A stretch of DNA of 64,000 nt from Aquimonas voraii (GTDB lineage Bacteria; Pseudomonadota; Gammaproteobacteria; Xanthomonadales; Xanthomonadaceae), in contig NZ_FNAG01000002.1 in assembly GCF_900101825.1 (NCBI RefSeq), positions 434,001 to 498,000 of the forward strand, given 5' to 3'. Under the pieces are notes generated by a model that worked only from the letters and a program-made list of their open reading frames with translations, was not told the origin of the DNA and made no database searches. Position 1 is the first letter of the stretch. The number at the start of each line of letters is the position of its first letter. The translations under genes and the position numbers were made by a program. Positions 30,396 to 37,010 of the stretch are shown piece by piece.

Positions 30396-31073
30396 ATGAG
30401 CCCCGGCCTGCGCCTGCCGCGCGAGGCCCTGGGCCTGGGCATGACCTCGCAGCGCGCGCGCGATCGCATGGTCGAGCGCCTGCGCGAGCAGGGCATCCGC
30501 GACCCGCGCGTGCTCGAAGTGATGCGCACCCTGCCGCGGCATCTGTTCTGCGACGAGGCCCTGGCCTCGCGCGCCTACGAGGACACCGCCCTGCCCATCG
30601 GCCGCGCGCAGACCTTGTCCCAGCCCTGGGTGGTCGCGCGCATGACCGAGGCCCTGATCGAATTCGGCCTGCCGGGTTCGGTGCTGGAGCTCGGCACAGG
30701 CTCGGGCTACCAGGCTGCGGTGCTGGCCATGCTGGTCGATCAGGTCAGCAGCGTGGAGCGCATCGAAGAGCTCTCGCGCAGTGCCCGCAAACGCCTGCGC
30801 AAGCTCGGTTTCAGCAATGTCCGCGCGCGTTTCGACGATGGCCGTCTCGGATGGCCCGAGCACGCGCCCTTTGACGCCATCATCGTCACCGCCGCCGCCG
30901 ACTCGGTCGACCCGCAGCTGATCGCCCAGCTCAAGCCGGGCGGCGTGTTCGTCGCGCCGGTCGGTGGTCCCGAGGGCCAGCGCCTGATCCGCCTGCGCTG
31001 GGTCGAGGACCGCTGGCAGCAGGACGATCTCGGCCCGGTGATGTTCGTGCCCCTGCTGGGAGGCATGGCATGA
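30396..31073 (+). CDS. pcm: Protein-L-isoaspartate O-methyltransferase
   Basis: Repairs isoaspartyl damage in aged proteins using S-adenosylmethionine. The 225-residue product has [20 protein letters not shown], the active-site region [18 protein letters not shown], the SAM motif [16 protein letters not shown] and [13 protein letters not shown] 30396 lies 8 bases after GGAG, a better fit than ATG 30390 or GTG 30378. Its stop overlaps the nlpD start (ATGA), so the two are coupled. Confidence 0.95.
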   Translation: MSPGLRLPREALGLGMTSQRARDRMVERLREQGIRDPRVLEVMRTLPRHLFCDEALASRAYEDTALPIGRAQTLSQPWVVARMTEALIEFGLPGSVLELGTGSGYQAAVLAMLVDQVSSVERIEELSRSARKRLRKLGFSNVRARFDDGRLGWPEHAPFDAIIVTAAADSVDPQLIAQLKPGGVFVAPVGGPEGQRLIRLRWVEDRWQQDDLGPVMFVPLLGGMA

Positions 31074-32035
31074 GCGCCCTGCCGGGACGCAGCGTCGGGC
31101 TGCGGCTGGCTGTGATCGCGCTGACGCTCGCGCTGACGGCCTGCGGCGTCGCCCCGCGCGCGGTGGTGGTCGATCGCGGTGGGCAGGAGCGCGGCGCCGG
31201 TCGCGGCACCCCTGCCCAGCACGACAGCGGGCGGGTGCATATCGTGCAGCGCGGCGACACGCTCTACAGCATCGCTTTCCGCCATCGCCTGGAATACCGC
31301 GAGGTCGCCGCTTGGAACGGCATCGGCGAGCCCTACACGATCTATCCTGGCCAGCGGATCCGGCTCTCGCCGCCCGGCCAGGCGGTGGCGCAGGCGGGTT
31401 CCAGGCCTGCCTCGAATGCGGGTGCGGCCAGCGAGGCGCGCGGCCAGGCGCGATCGCCCTCGACGGCTACACCTTCGACCGCCGGCAGCGCGCCCCGACC
31501 CGCCACGCCCGCGACCGGCGGCGTGGTCGCCGCCACGCCCCCAGCGTCTCCGCCCGCCAGCGCCGGTACGCCCGCGCCGTCCACCACGACCACGACCTCC
31601 GGTACGTCCGCGCCGGTCACGGCATCGGCGCCGCCGAAGCCGCCGGCCTCCGCCCCCAGTGGTCCCGTGCGTTGGCAGTGGCCCACCGCAGGCCAGGTCG
31701 TCGGCCGATTCGTCGCCGGAGACCCGACCCGCCAGGGCCTCAGCATCGCCGGCAACCCCGGCCAGCCGGTGCATGCGGCCGGTGACGGTGTGGTCGTGTA
31801 TTCCGGCTCGGGCCTGATCGGCTACGGCGAGCTGGTGATCATCAAGCACAACGACGAGTTCCTCTCCGCCTACGGCCACAACCGCAAGCGCCTGGTGGCC
31901 GAGGGCGAGCAGGTGCGCGCCGGCCAACAGATCGCCGAGATGGGCCGCTCGGGCGCCGCGCGCGACATGCTGCACTTCGAGATTCGCCGCAGCGGCCGCC
32001 CGGTGGATCCGCTCGCCCATCTGCCCGCGCGCTGA
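31070..32035 (+). CDS. nlpD: NlpD-like lipoprotein with LysM and degenerate M23 domains
   Basis: Envelope lipoprotein expected to bind peptidoglycan and activate a cell-separation amidase. The 321-residue product has a lipobox (LALTAC), a LysM domain ([20 protein letters not shown] ... [10 protein letters not shown]), a Pro/Ala/Thr-rich linker of about 90 residues, and a C-terminal M23 domain (about 210-318). The HxxxD and HxH zinc ligands of active M23 peptidases are not conserved ([24 protein letters not shown]), as in NlpD/EnvC activators. It closes the surE-pcm-nlpD operon at a strong terminator. Confidence 0.92.
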   Translation: MSALPGRSVGLRLAVIALTLALTACGVAPRAVVVDRGGQERGAGRGTPAQHDSGRVHIVQRGDTLYSIAFRHRLEYREVAAWNGIGEPYTIYPGQRIRLSPPGQAVAQAGSRPASNAGAASEARGQARSPSTATPSTAGSAPRPATPATGGVVAATPPASPPASAGTPAPSTTTTTSGTSAPVTASAPPKPPASAPSGPVRWQWPTAGQVVGRFVAGDPTRQGLSIAGNPGQPVHAAGDGVVVYSGSGLIGYGELVIIKHNDEFLSAYGHNRKRLVAEGEQVRAGQQIAEMGRSGAARDMLHFEIRRSGRPVDPLAHLPAR

Positions 32036-32059
32036 GTGCGAACTCCCAGCCCGGAAAGC

Positions 32060-32085
32060 AAAAGGCCCGCTTGCGCGGGCCTTTT
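32060..32085. terminator. Bidirectional terminator between nlpD and the pilH-like gene
   Basis: Perfect 11-bp stem (32060-32070 with 32075-32085), TTGC loop, with A4 on one side and T4 on the other. The symmetrical A/T ends let it serve both converging genes. Confidence 0.88.
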
Positions 32086-32111
32086 GGTATCGCTCGACAT
32101 GCGGCGTGCCT

Positions 32112-32495
32112 TCAGCCTTGCTCGGGCGTGATCCCCGCCAGCAGGTCGCGAACCAGGCTGATGAGCGCGGCTTCGTTGACTGGCTTGGTCAGATAGGCCT
32201 TGGCGCCCTGGCGCAGGCCCCAGACCTTGTCGGTCACCTGATCCTTGGTGGTGACCAGCACGATCGGGATGTGCGCCGTGGCCGGCTCTTTCGAGATCGA
32301 GCGCGTGGCCTGGAAGCCGTTCAAATTCGGCATCACCACGTCCATCAGGATGAGATCGGGAAGCTCGCGCTTGGCGACCTCGACGCCCTGCGCGCCGTCC
32401 TCGGCGCTGATCACCTCATGGCCCAGCTTCTCCATGATCTTCTTCATGCCCATCAGCTGGGAGGGGGAGTCGTCGACGATCAGCACGCGTGCCAT
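32112..32495 (-). CDS. pilH: PilH-like single-domain response regulator
   Basis: The 127-residue protein is a lone receiver domain: VLIVDDSPSQLMGMKKIMEK with the acidic pocket, phosphoacceptor Asp in LILMDVVMPNLNGFQATR, VLVTTKDQVTDKVWGLRQGA and the LTKPVNE Lys. NGFQATR and TTKDQVTDKVWG are characteristic of PilH, the type IV pilus chemotaxis (Pil-Chp) regulator that affects retraction and twitching. Its pil partners are not in this window. AGAGG precedes the ATG. Confidence 0.83.
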   Translation of the reverse strand: MARVLIVDDSPSQLMGMKKIMEKLGHEVISAEDGAQGVEVAKRELPDLILMDVVMPNLNGFQATRSISKEPATAHIPIVLVTTKDQVTDKVWGLRQGAKAYLTKPVNEAALISLVRDLLAGITPEQG

Positions 32496-32594
32496 GGAGG
32501 GCCTCTTTCAGGTGTGGAGCCGGGCGCGATGTGGATGCCCGGTTGACGGACCGATTCTAGCCGCTTCGGCGCGGCGCACAAACCAGCCCTTGGT

Positions 32595-33596
32595 TCAATC
32601 CGTGACGTGGACCAGGCTGCGGCCGAAGGAGCCGCCATCCAGCATGGTGTCGAACACCGGCGCCAGTTCATCCAGGCCCACCGCGCGCGTGCAGATCGCG
32701 TCCAGATGCGCCGGCTTCCAGTCGCCTGCCAGCCGCTCCCAGATCGCCTCGCGGATCGGTCGCGCCGTGCCTGCCGAGGCGATGCCCAGCAGCGACACGC
32801 CGCGGATGATGAAGGGCATCACCGTGGTGGCCAGCGCATGCCCGCCCGCCAGGCCGCAGCTCGCGATGTTGCCGTAAGGCTGTATCACCCGCGTCAGCCC
32901 GGCCAGCATCTCGTCGCCCACGTTGTCGATGGCACCCGCCCAGATCGCGTTTTCCAACGGTTTCTGGCCCCAGTGCAGGTTCTCGCGCGACACCACCTGG
33001 CGCGCGCCCAGCCGGCTCAGAAAGTCCAAATGCCGCAGCTTGCCGGTGATCGCATGCGCCTCGTAGCCGGCGCGGGTGAGGATGTCGATGGCCAGCATGC
33101 CCACGCCGCCGGTGGCACCCGTGACCACGATCGGCCCCATCGCCGGCGTCTGCCCGTTCTGCTCCATCCGGTACAGCGACAGTGCCGCCGTGAAGCCGGC
33201 GGTGCCCAGGATCATCGCCTCGCGCAGGTCGAGCCCCGCCGGCAACGGGATCGCCCACTGCGCCTCCAGCTTCAGGTATTCGGTATAGCCGCCGTCGCGC
33301 GTCTCCGACAGGCCGCTGCCCGTGCACAGCACGGCATCGCCTTCCTTGAAGCGCGGATCGGTCGAGGCCACCACATGCCCCGCCGCATCGATGCCGCCCA
33401 CCAGCGGAAACCGCCGCAGGATGCGCCCCTTGCCGGTGCCGGCCAGCGCGTCCTTGTAGTTGATGGAGGAGAACGCGACCTTCACCACCACCTCGCCGGG
33501 GCTGAGGTCGTCAAGCCCGATCAACTCGATACCGGCGCGATGCTTGCCGCCGTCGGCATGGATACGGAAGGCGCGGAACTGGGCGGGAACGCTCAT
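32595..33596 (-). CDS. acuI: AcuI-type acrylyl-CoA reductase / quinone oxidoreductase (YhdH family)
   Basis: Zinc-free MDR-superfamily reductase of 333 residues using NADPH. The E. coli (YhdH) and Rhodobacter AcuI enzymes reduce acryloyl-CoA to propionyl-CoA. Visible motifs: FSSINYKDALAGTGKGRI, PLVGGIDAAGHVV, the cofactor loop VTGATGGVGMLAIDIL, and GNIASCGLAGGHALATTVMPFIIRGVSLLGI, all typical of the AcuI/YhdH group. ATG 33596 opens at the family N-terminus. The integron array starts about 260 bases upstream of this gene. Confidence 0.9.
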   Translation of the reverse strand: MSVPAQFRAFRIHADGGKHRAGIELIGLDDLSPGEVVVKVAFSSINYKDALAGTGKGRILRRFPLVGGIDAAGHVVASTDPRFKEGDAVLCTGSGLSETRDGGYTEYLKLEAQWAIPLPAGLDLREAMILGTAGFTAALSLYRMEQNGQTPAMGPIVVTGATGGVGMLAIDILTRAGYEAHAITGKLRHLDFLSRLGARQVVSRENLHWGQKPLENAIWAGAIDNVGDEMLAGLTRVIQPYGNIASCGLAGGHALATTVMPFIIRGVSLLGIASAGTARPIREAIWERLAGDWKPAHLDAICTRAVGLDELAPVFDTMLDGGSFGRSLVHVTD

Positions 33597-33855
33597 GGCG
33601 ATGTCCTGTGCAGTCGGATGGCCGGGGAGGATAGCAGGGGCGGCAGCTGGGGCAGGGTGCGGCAATCGCCCATCATCCGCTTCGCGCCGGGCGCTGATCG
33701 AGCCGGCCTGGCGCCGATTGCTCCGGGAGGCGGGCATCGGGCAGCGAATCGTCCGACGCGAGCCGATGCGAGGGATGCGCACTGCAATTGAATCCGCGGA
33801 GGGCCTGGGGTAACTTGCCGAAGCGCACTGACGCATTGGGGCTGAGAGCCAATGG

Positions 33856-33861
33856 ATTAGG
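33856..33861 (+). other. Proposed left boundary of integron cassette 1
   Basis: TTAGGC is exactly the 5' end predicted by the R'' box of attC1 (GCCTAAC), because a cassette's own first six bases complete its R' site. The preceding base is A rather than G, so the site is either mutated or a coincidence. TTAGAC at 33946 is an alternative. Confidence 0.4.
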
Positions 33862-33947
33862 CGACGGGATTGGGGGCGTTGCAGGGTATTGATTGGACAG
33901 GAAAATTTCTGACTCGGGCGCCGAGGTGCCCGAGTTATACGACAGAT

Positions 33948-33968
33948 TAGACGTCACTTTGACGTCTA
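33948..33968. repeat. Perfect palindrome upstream of cassette gene 1
   Basis: TAGACGTCA, a CTT spacer, then TGACGTCTA: a 9-bp inverted repeat 29 bases before the ATG at 33997. The size and centre suit a dimeric repressor site. A second, 8-bp stem-loop lies just before it (33912-33935). Confidence 0.55.
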
Positions 33969-33996
33969 CATTGAGTAAGGCGTCGCCAAAGACCCC

Positions 33997-34461
33997 ATGA
34001 AGCCAACGCTCAACACTCGCAAACCGATCGATCAGCTCCGCCCGATTGACCTGGAAACCTACCCAGTCTGGGAGTTTGCCTCCGATGAAGAAGGCGATGA
34101 AGATCGAGACGAAACCTGGGTGCGTCCAGTTCGAGTAAAGCAAGTACCTGGCAATGCTTACTCGCTCTCTGTCTCCGCATACTTGAGAACACCATCAGGA
34201 GCTGAGTACAAAGGCATCGTTGGAGTGAGTACGGCCGAAGGGTTTGAGGCGGTTCATGCCGCCGTCATCACAGAAGGAAGCTACGTCTTCATCCCTTGGC
34301 CTGGTATGTCGGGGGCTTCAAAGCTAGCGAAAGAGGCAGCCAAGGAACTGGGACAGAAGGCAAATGACCTCTTCCCTCTCACCTATTGTCTTGCCGTGCT
34401 GGTCACTGGGGAAACTAAGCTACGAGAAGGCGTCTATAGCTATGCAAAAAGCGCCGCCTAA
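33997..34461 (+). CDS. Integron cassette protein of unknown function
   Basis: A soluble 154-residue protein with no signal peptide or membrane helix. It has an acidic N-terminal part (DLETYPVWEFASDEEGDED) and a mixed alpha/beta body. I do not recognise a named family. Its TAA stop lies inside the R'' box of attC1 (GCCTAAC), the close packing typical of cassette genes. GC and codon use are clearly lower and less G/C-ending than in neighbouring chromosomal genes, which indicates acquisition. The ribosome-binding site is weak. Confidence 0.72.
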   Translation: MKPTLNTRKPIDQLRPIDLETYPVWEFASDEEGDEDRDETWVRPVRVKQVPGNAYSLSVSAYLRTPSGAEYKGIVGVSTAEGFEAVHAAVITEGSYVFIPWPGMSGASKLAKEAAKELGQKANDLFPLTYCLAVLVTGETKLREGVYSYAKSAA

Positions 34462-34524
34462 CCCTTCAATCGAGAGGACGTCGCCCGGCAAGCCGGGCGC
34501 CGCCTCTCATCTCAAACGTTAGCC
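34456..34524 (+). other. attC recombination site 1
   Basis: 69 bases from R'' GCCTAAC (34456-34462) to R' GTTAGCC (34518-34524). Between them is an imperfect palindrome: GAGAGG/CCTCTC outer arms (34472-34477, 34503-34508) and CGCCCGGC-AA-GCCGGGCG (34482-34499). The strand folding and AAACGTTAG end match attC sites. The R' end TTAGCC pairs with the R'' box of attC2, not with its own R'', exactly as expected for adjacent cassettes. Confidence 0.88.
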
Positions 34525-34542
34525 GTCTCAAAGGAAGCAACG

Positions 34543-35088
34543 ATGACCGCCGCCTCTGTAAAAAGCGTCAGACTCGTCAGCAAGCGACTGCTCGTTTGCC
34601 TGGTGAGTGTCGTTACCCTCTTGCTGATCCTCTTCATCGTATTTATGAGCACCGACAGGATCGTGACGCTACCGGTCATCCTCCTATTTGGCTCACTCGG
34701 TGCCTTCATTTCTCTACAGAGGCGCCTCAAGGATCTCTCGGAAGAAGACTTGACGCTCTTTCGAGAGTCCATCGCCTACACATTGCTCGCTCCCGTGGCT
34801 GGCGCAGTTATGGCTGGCATTCTTTATCTCTTGCTGATTTCAGGTCTGCTTGGCGGCCAGCTATTCCCGGAAATCAACGCGGATACCCCAGGAGCGAAGT
34901 CTGCCAATGGCATTGCGAAGCTATTCCAAGCAGAAGCCAAAGGAGCAGTTGACTACGCCAAACTTCTCTTCTGGTGCTTTGTTGCGGGATTCTCCGAACG
35001 CTTCGTCACAGACATCATTGGAAGATTCTCCGATCAAGCGTCGAACTCGCTTCAAAGTGGTCAAGATAGGGGCAGCTCGCGGAAGTAG
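34543..35088 (+). CDS. Integron cassette membrane protein of unknown function
   Basis: A 181-residue protein with about four hydrophobic helices (16-37, 42-58, 77-101, 137-155). A basic cytoplasmic loop QRRLKDLSEEDLTLFRES lies between the second and third, and the tail is Ser/Gln-rich. No family recognised. AAGGAAG at 34531-34537 precedes ATG 34543. The gene fills cassette 2 (34519-35266), ending 58 bases before attC2. GC is well below the chromosomal average. Confidence 0.75.
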   Translation: MTAASVKSVRLVSKRLLVCLVSVVTLLLILFIVFMSTDRIVTLPVILLFGSLGAFISLQRRLKDLSEEDLTLFRESIAYTLLAPVAGAVMAGILYLLLISGLLGGQLFPEINADTPGAKSANGIAKLFQAEAKGAVDYAKLLFWCFVAGFSERFVTDIIGRFSDQASNSLQSGQDRGSSRK

Positions 35089-35146
35089 GCGCCGGTAAAC
35101 TCCGGTCACGTTTCACCAAGTCCACGACCACCGGCTGAACAGAGAC

Positions 35147-35272
35147 GGCTAACCCCTCGGTCAACGCGAGGCCCAGCGGCGGGGCACTTGGCCCGCGAAG
35201 CCGTGTGGTTCATCATCGGCCTCGCGGGCCAAGCACCCCACCGCCGGTCCCGCGTTACCTCGAACGTTAGGC
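35147..35272 (+). other. attC recombination site 2
   Basis: 126 bases from R'' GGCTAAC (35147-35153) to R' GTTAGGC (35266-35272). L''-like TCAACGCGAGG and L'-like CGCGTTACCTCGAAC flank a long imperfect stem (GGCGGGGCACTTGGCCCGCGA against TCGCGGGCCAAGCACCCCACCGCC). R'' is the exact complement of GTTAGCC formed by the 5' end of cassette 2, confirming that 34519-35266 is one cassette. Confidence 0.9.
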
Positions 35273-35282
35273 TCTATCAAAC

Positions 35283-36038
35283 ATGCTCGCAACTGCCATC
35301 GCACACTTTAATGCTGACATTGATCGCGCCAAGTCTCTTCGGTTGCATGCAATCACGCTTCCAGCCGGAGTCTTGCAATCCGACATACTTAGAGCAGCTT
35401 GGATGATGGCTGTAGGTGCATGCGATGCCTACTTCTCCGATGCATATGCAGATCTTGTTTCACGAGCAATCCGCGCAAAAGAGCTGCAGCCTGGCGTGTG
35501 CATTCCTGACAGACTCAACAATTTGAAGTTGCCCGTCACCGCTCTTCTGAGGCCAGCCAATGGCGGATGGAGGTGGAGAATGGCCGCACGCGAACTTATC
35601 GAGTCAGAGAATGTTCTTTCTCTAGAGAAAATACGCAGCCTGTTCAACCACTTTTGCCGCCCCACTCACAAGCTGATTATTAAGTCGACGCTCGGCCACT
35701 GGATCACTCATCCAACAGCCAAGAAGCGCATGTTTGGCGTTTCATCGGCTGAGTACTCTGCCGCGACATCGAGCCAACAGAACAAGCTCCGCGAAGATGC
35801 TATGGAGCACTTTGAGGGACATTATGGCGAGATATTTCAGAGACGCCATGACTGCATTCATAACTGCGACAGGCCAAAGCAGGCGCTCCAGCCTATCGGA
35901 GGACCGGAGGTGCTCAAGCGAATAGAAGACGTGGAGTATCTTGTCCGCTTGTGCCACTCAGAGCTCCTCGTCGAGTTCCCCGAGTACCTGAAGGGACTAG
36001 GTTTCAGTGGGGCGATACGAGCACAGGTGTGCCAGTAG
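35283..36038 (+). CDS. Integron cassette protein with HEPN-like RX4H motif
   Basis: A 251-residue soluble, helix-rich protein. The N-terminal helix AAWMMAVGACDAYFSDAYADLVSRAIR and the late motif RHDCIHNCDRP (RX4H, around residues 197-202) resemble HEPN RNase-type proteins such as the RiboL-PSP-HEPN group. If so, it would be a toxin or defence RNase acting on RNA. The assignment is motif-based only. The ATG is 10 bases after attC2, with no good ribosome-binding site or promoter between them. The stop is 1 base before the R'' box at 36040. Low GC and foreign codon use. Confidence 0.7.
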   Translation: MLATAIAHFNADIDRAKSLRLHAITLPAGVLQSDILRAAWMMAVGACDAYFSDAYADLVSRAIRAKELQPGVCIPDRLNNLKLPVTALLRPANGGWRWRMAARELIESENVLSLEKIRSLFNHFCRPTHKLIIKSTLGHWITHPTAKKRMFGVSSAEYSAATSSQQNKLREDAMEHFEGHYGEIFQRRHDCIHNCDRPKQALQPIGGPEVLKRIEDVEYLVRLCHSELLVEFPEYLKGLGFSGAIRAQVCQ

Positions 36039-36487
36039 CGCCTAACAATTCATGTATGGACTCCCCCGTCAACCGCTGACGAGTCGGCTGTACTTTGCTT
36101 CCTGCTGACCCGCTCTTCTTGCGCCTGAGCAAGCGGCTGCATTCGTGTATTCGGCCTTGTCGAGCGCGGTGGCTCTAGCCATGATGGAATCCGCGAAGCA
36201 GGGCCATTCGTTCAAGCCGCATTCGCTGTGCCAGCACTATCGGCGTATCTGCTTCAGGGGCCGTCGCACAGGCATCAGGTTGAAGCGGTGCAGCGTCTTA
36301 AGCGTGGAGGCGTGGGATCCAAGGCGTGCATGACTGGCTGCTCCCAGGTGCACGATGTCCGAGGGCTGTTTGCCTCAGTCTGATTCGATGATGCCGGATG
36401 GAGATGCGGAGTGGAGCCCGTTCGATCATCCAAGCCGCCGCCTTTCTGCGGCAAGACCTCACTCAACCCTCAGGCCTGCAGGAAAAA
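36039..36487 (+). other. Decayed end of the cassette array, no gene identified
   Basis: 449 bases. A canonical R'' box GCCTAAC (36040-36046) begins an attC-like sequence (AATTCATGTATGGAC) that then breaks off. No matching GTTAGGC end follows. CGTTCAAGCCGCATTCG at about 36208 and CTTAAGCGTGGAGG at 36298 look like attC debris. A 62-codon frame at 36145-36333 has no support as a gene. Confidence 0.5.
36040..36046 (+). other. attC R'' half-site of cassette 3 (attC truncated)
   Basis: GCCTAAC, the exact complement of GTTAGGC formed at the 5' end of cassette 3 (35267-35272 plus G). The remainder of the attC is missing or degenerate. Confidence 0.7.
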
Positions 36488-36916
36488 ATGGACACATCTC
36501 AGACGTATCTGGAACCTACCCAGGAGTCGGGTCGGGCTTTCTTCACGCGCGGCATTGCCGGCGCCGTGGTCATGCTGAACCTGCTGCGCTTTCGGGCTGT
36601 GGCGGATTACTCGGCAACGCCGGAGCTTGCGCCGGCTTCGCCCATCAGCGGAGAGGCCGCCTATCGCCTTTACATGGAGCACACCCTTCCGTTCCTCAAA
36701 GCATCCGGGGGCGAGATTCTTTTCCATGGTCGCGGCGGCGGGTTCCTGATCGGTCCGAGCGATGAGCGCTGGGATGCGGCTCTGCTCGTGCGTCAATCCA
36801 GCGTGGCCTCGTTTCTTGAGTTCGCCTCCAACCAGGACTATCTCGCGGGCATCGGGCACCGTCTCGCGGCTCTGGAGGACTCGCGTCTGCTCCCGCTGGT
36901 TGAGACGCTGGCCTAG
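36488..36916 (+). CDS. DUF1330-like protein
   Basis: A 142-residue soluble protein. GAVVMLNLLRFRAVADYS and AYRLYMEHTLPFLKASGGEILF fit the DUF1330 dimeric alpha/beta-barrel (ferredoxin-like) fold, while AALLVRQSSVASFLEFASNQDYLAGIGHR fits the second half. Function unknown. AGGAAAAA sits before ATG 36488. GC is back near chromosomal level, so it lies outside the array or is an ameliorated last cassette. Confidence 0.75.
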   Translation: MDTSQTYLEPTQESGRAFFTRGIAGAVVMLNLLRFRAVADYSATPELAPASPISGEAAYRLYMEHTLPFLKASGGEILFHGRGGGFLIGPSDERWDAALLVRQSSVASFLEFASNQDYLAGIGHRLAALEDSRLLPLVETLA

Positions 36917-37010
36917 CGATCCCGGCGGCGGTGGCTTCCATGGGTCCGGGCCTGCGGCACGTCCTGCATCGCCGCGGCCGGCCTGAAGCGGGTGCGGTGG
37001 TGCGCGGGGC

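Larger units (their letters stand above)
33597..33996 (+). other. Transition from host sequence to the cassette array
   Basis: 400 bases without a supported gene. Host-like GC falls off after about 33850. It includes the proposed left cassette boundary (33856), an 8-bp stem-loop (33912-33919/33928-33935) and a perfect palindrome (33948-33968). No intI gene or recognisable attI is present. Confidence 0.55.

Noticed and set aside
33959-33987. TTGACG considered as a -35 box of a cassette promoter
   Set aside because: No -10-like hexamer at 16-18 bases downstream.
33673-34143. 156-codon minus-strand frame across the cassette array boundary
   Set aside because: It overlaps cassette gene 1 and host spacer, its C-terminal half reads like translated non-coding DNA, and it has no ribosome-binding site.
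36145-36333. 62-codon frame in the decayed array end
   Set aside because: No ribosome-binding site, no recognisable sequence, and it lies in attC-like debris.
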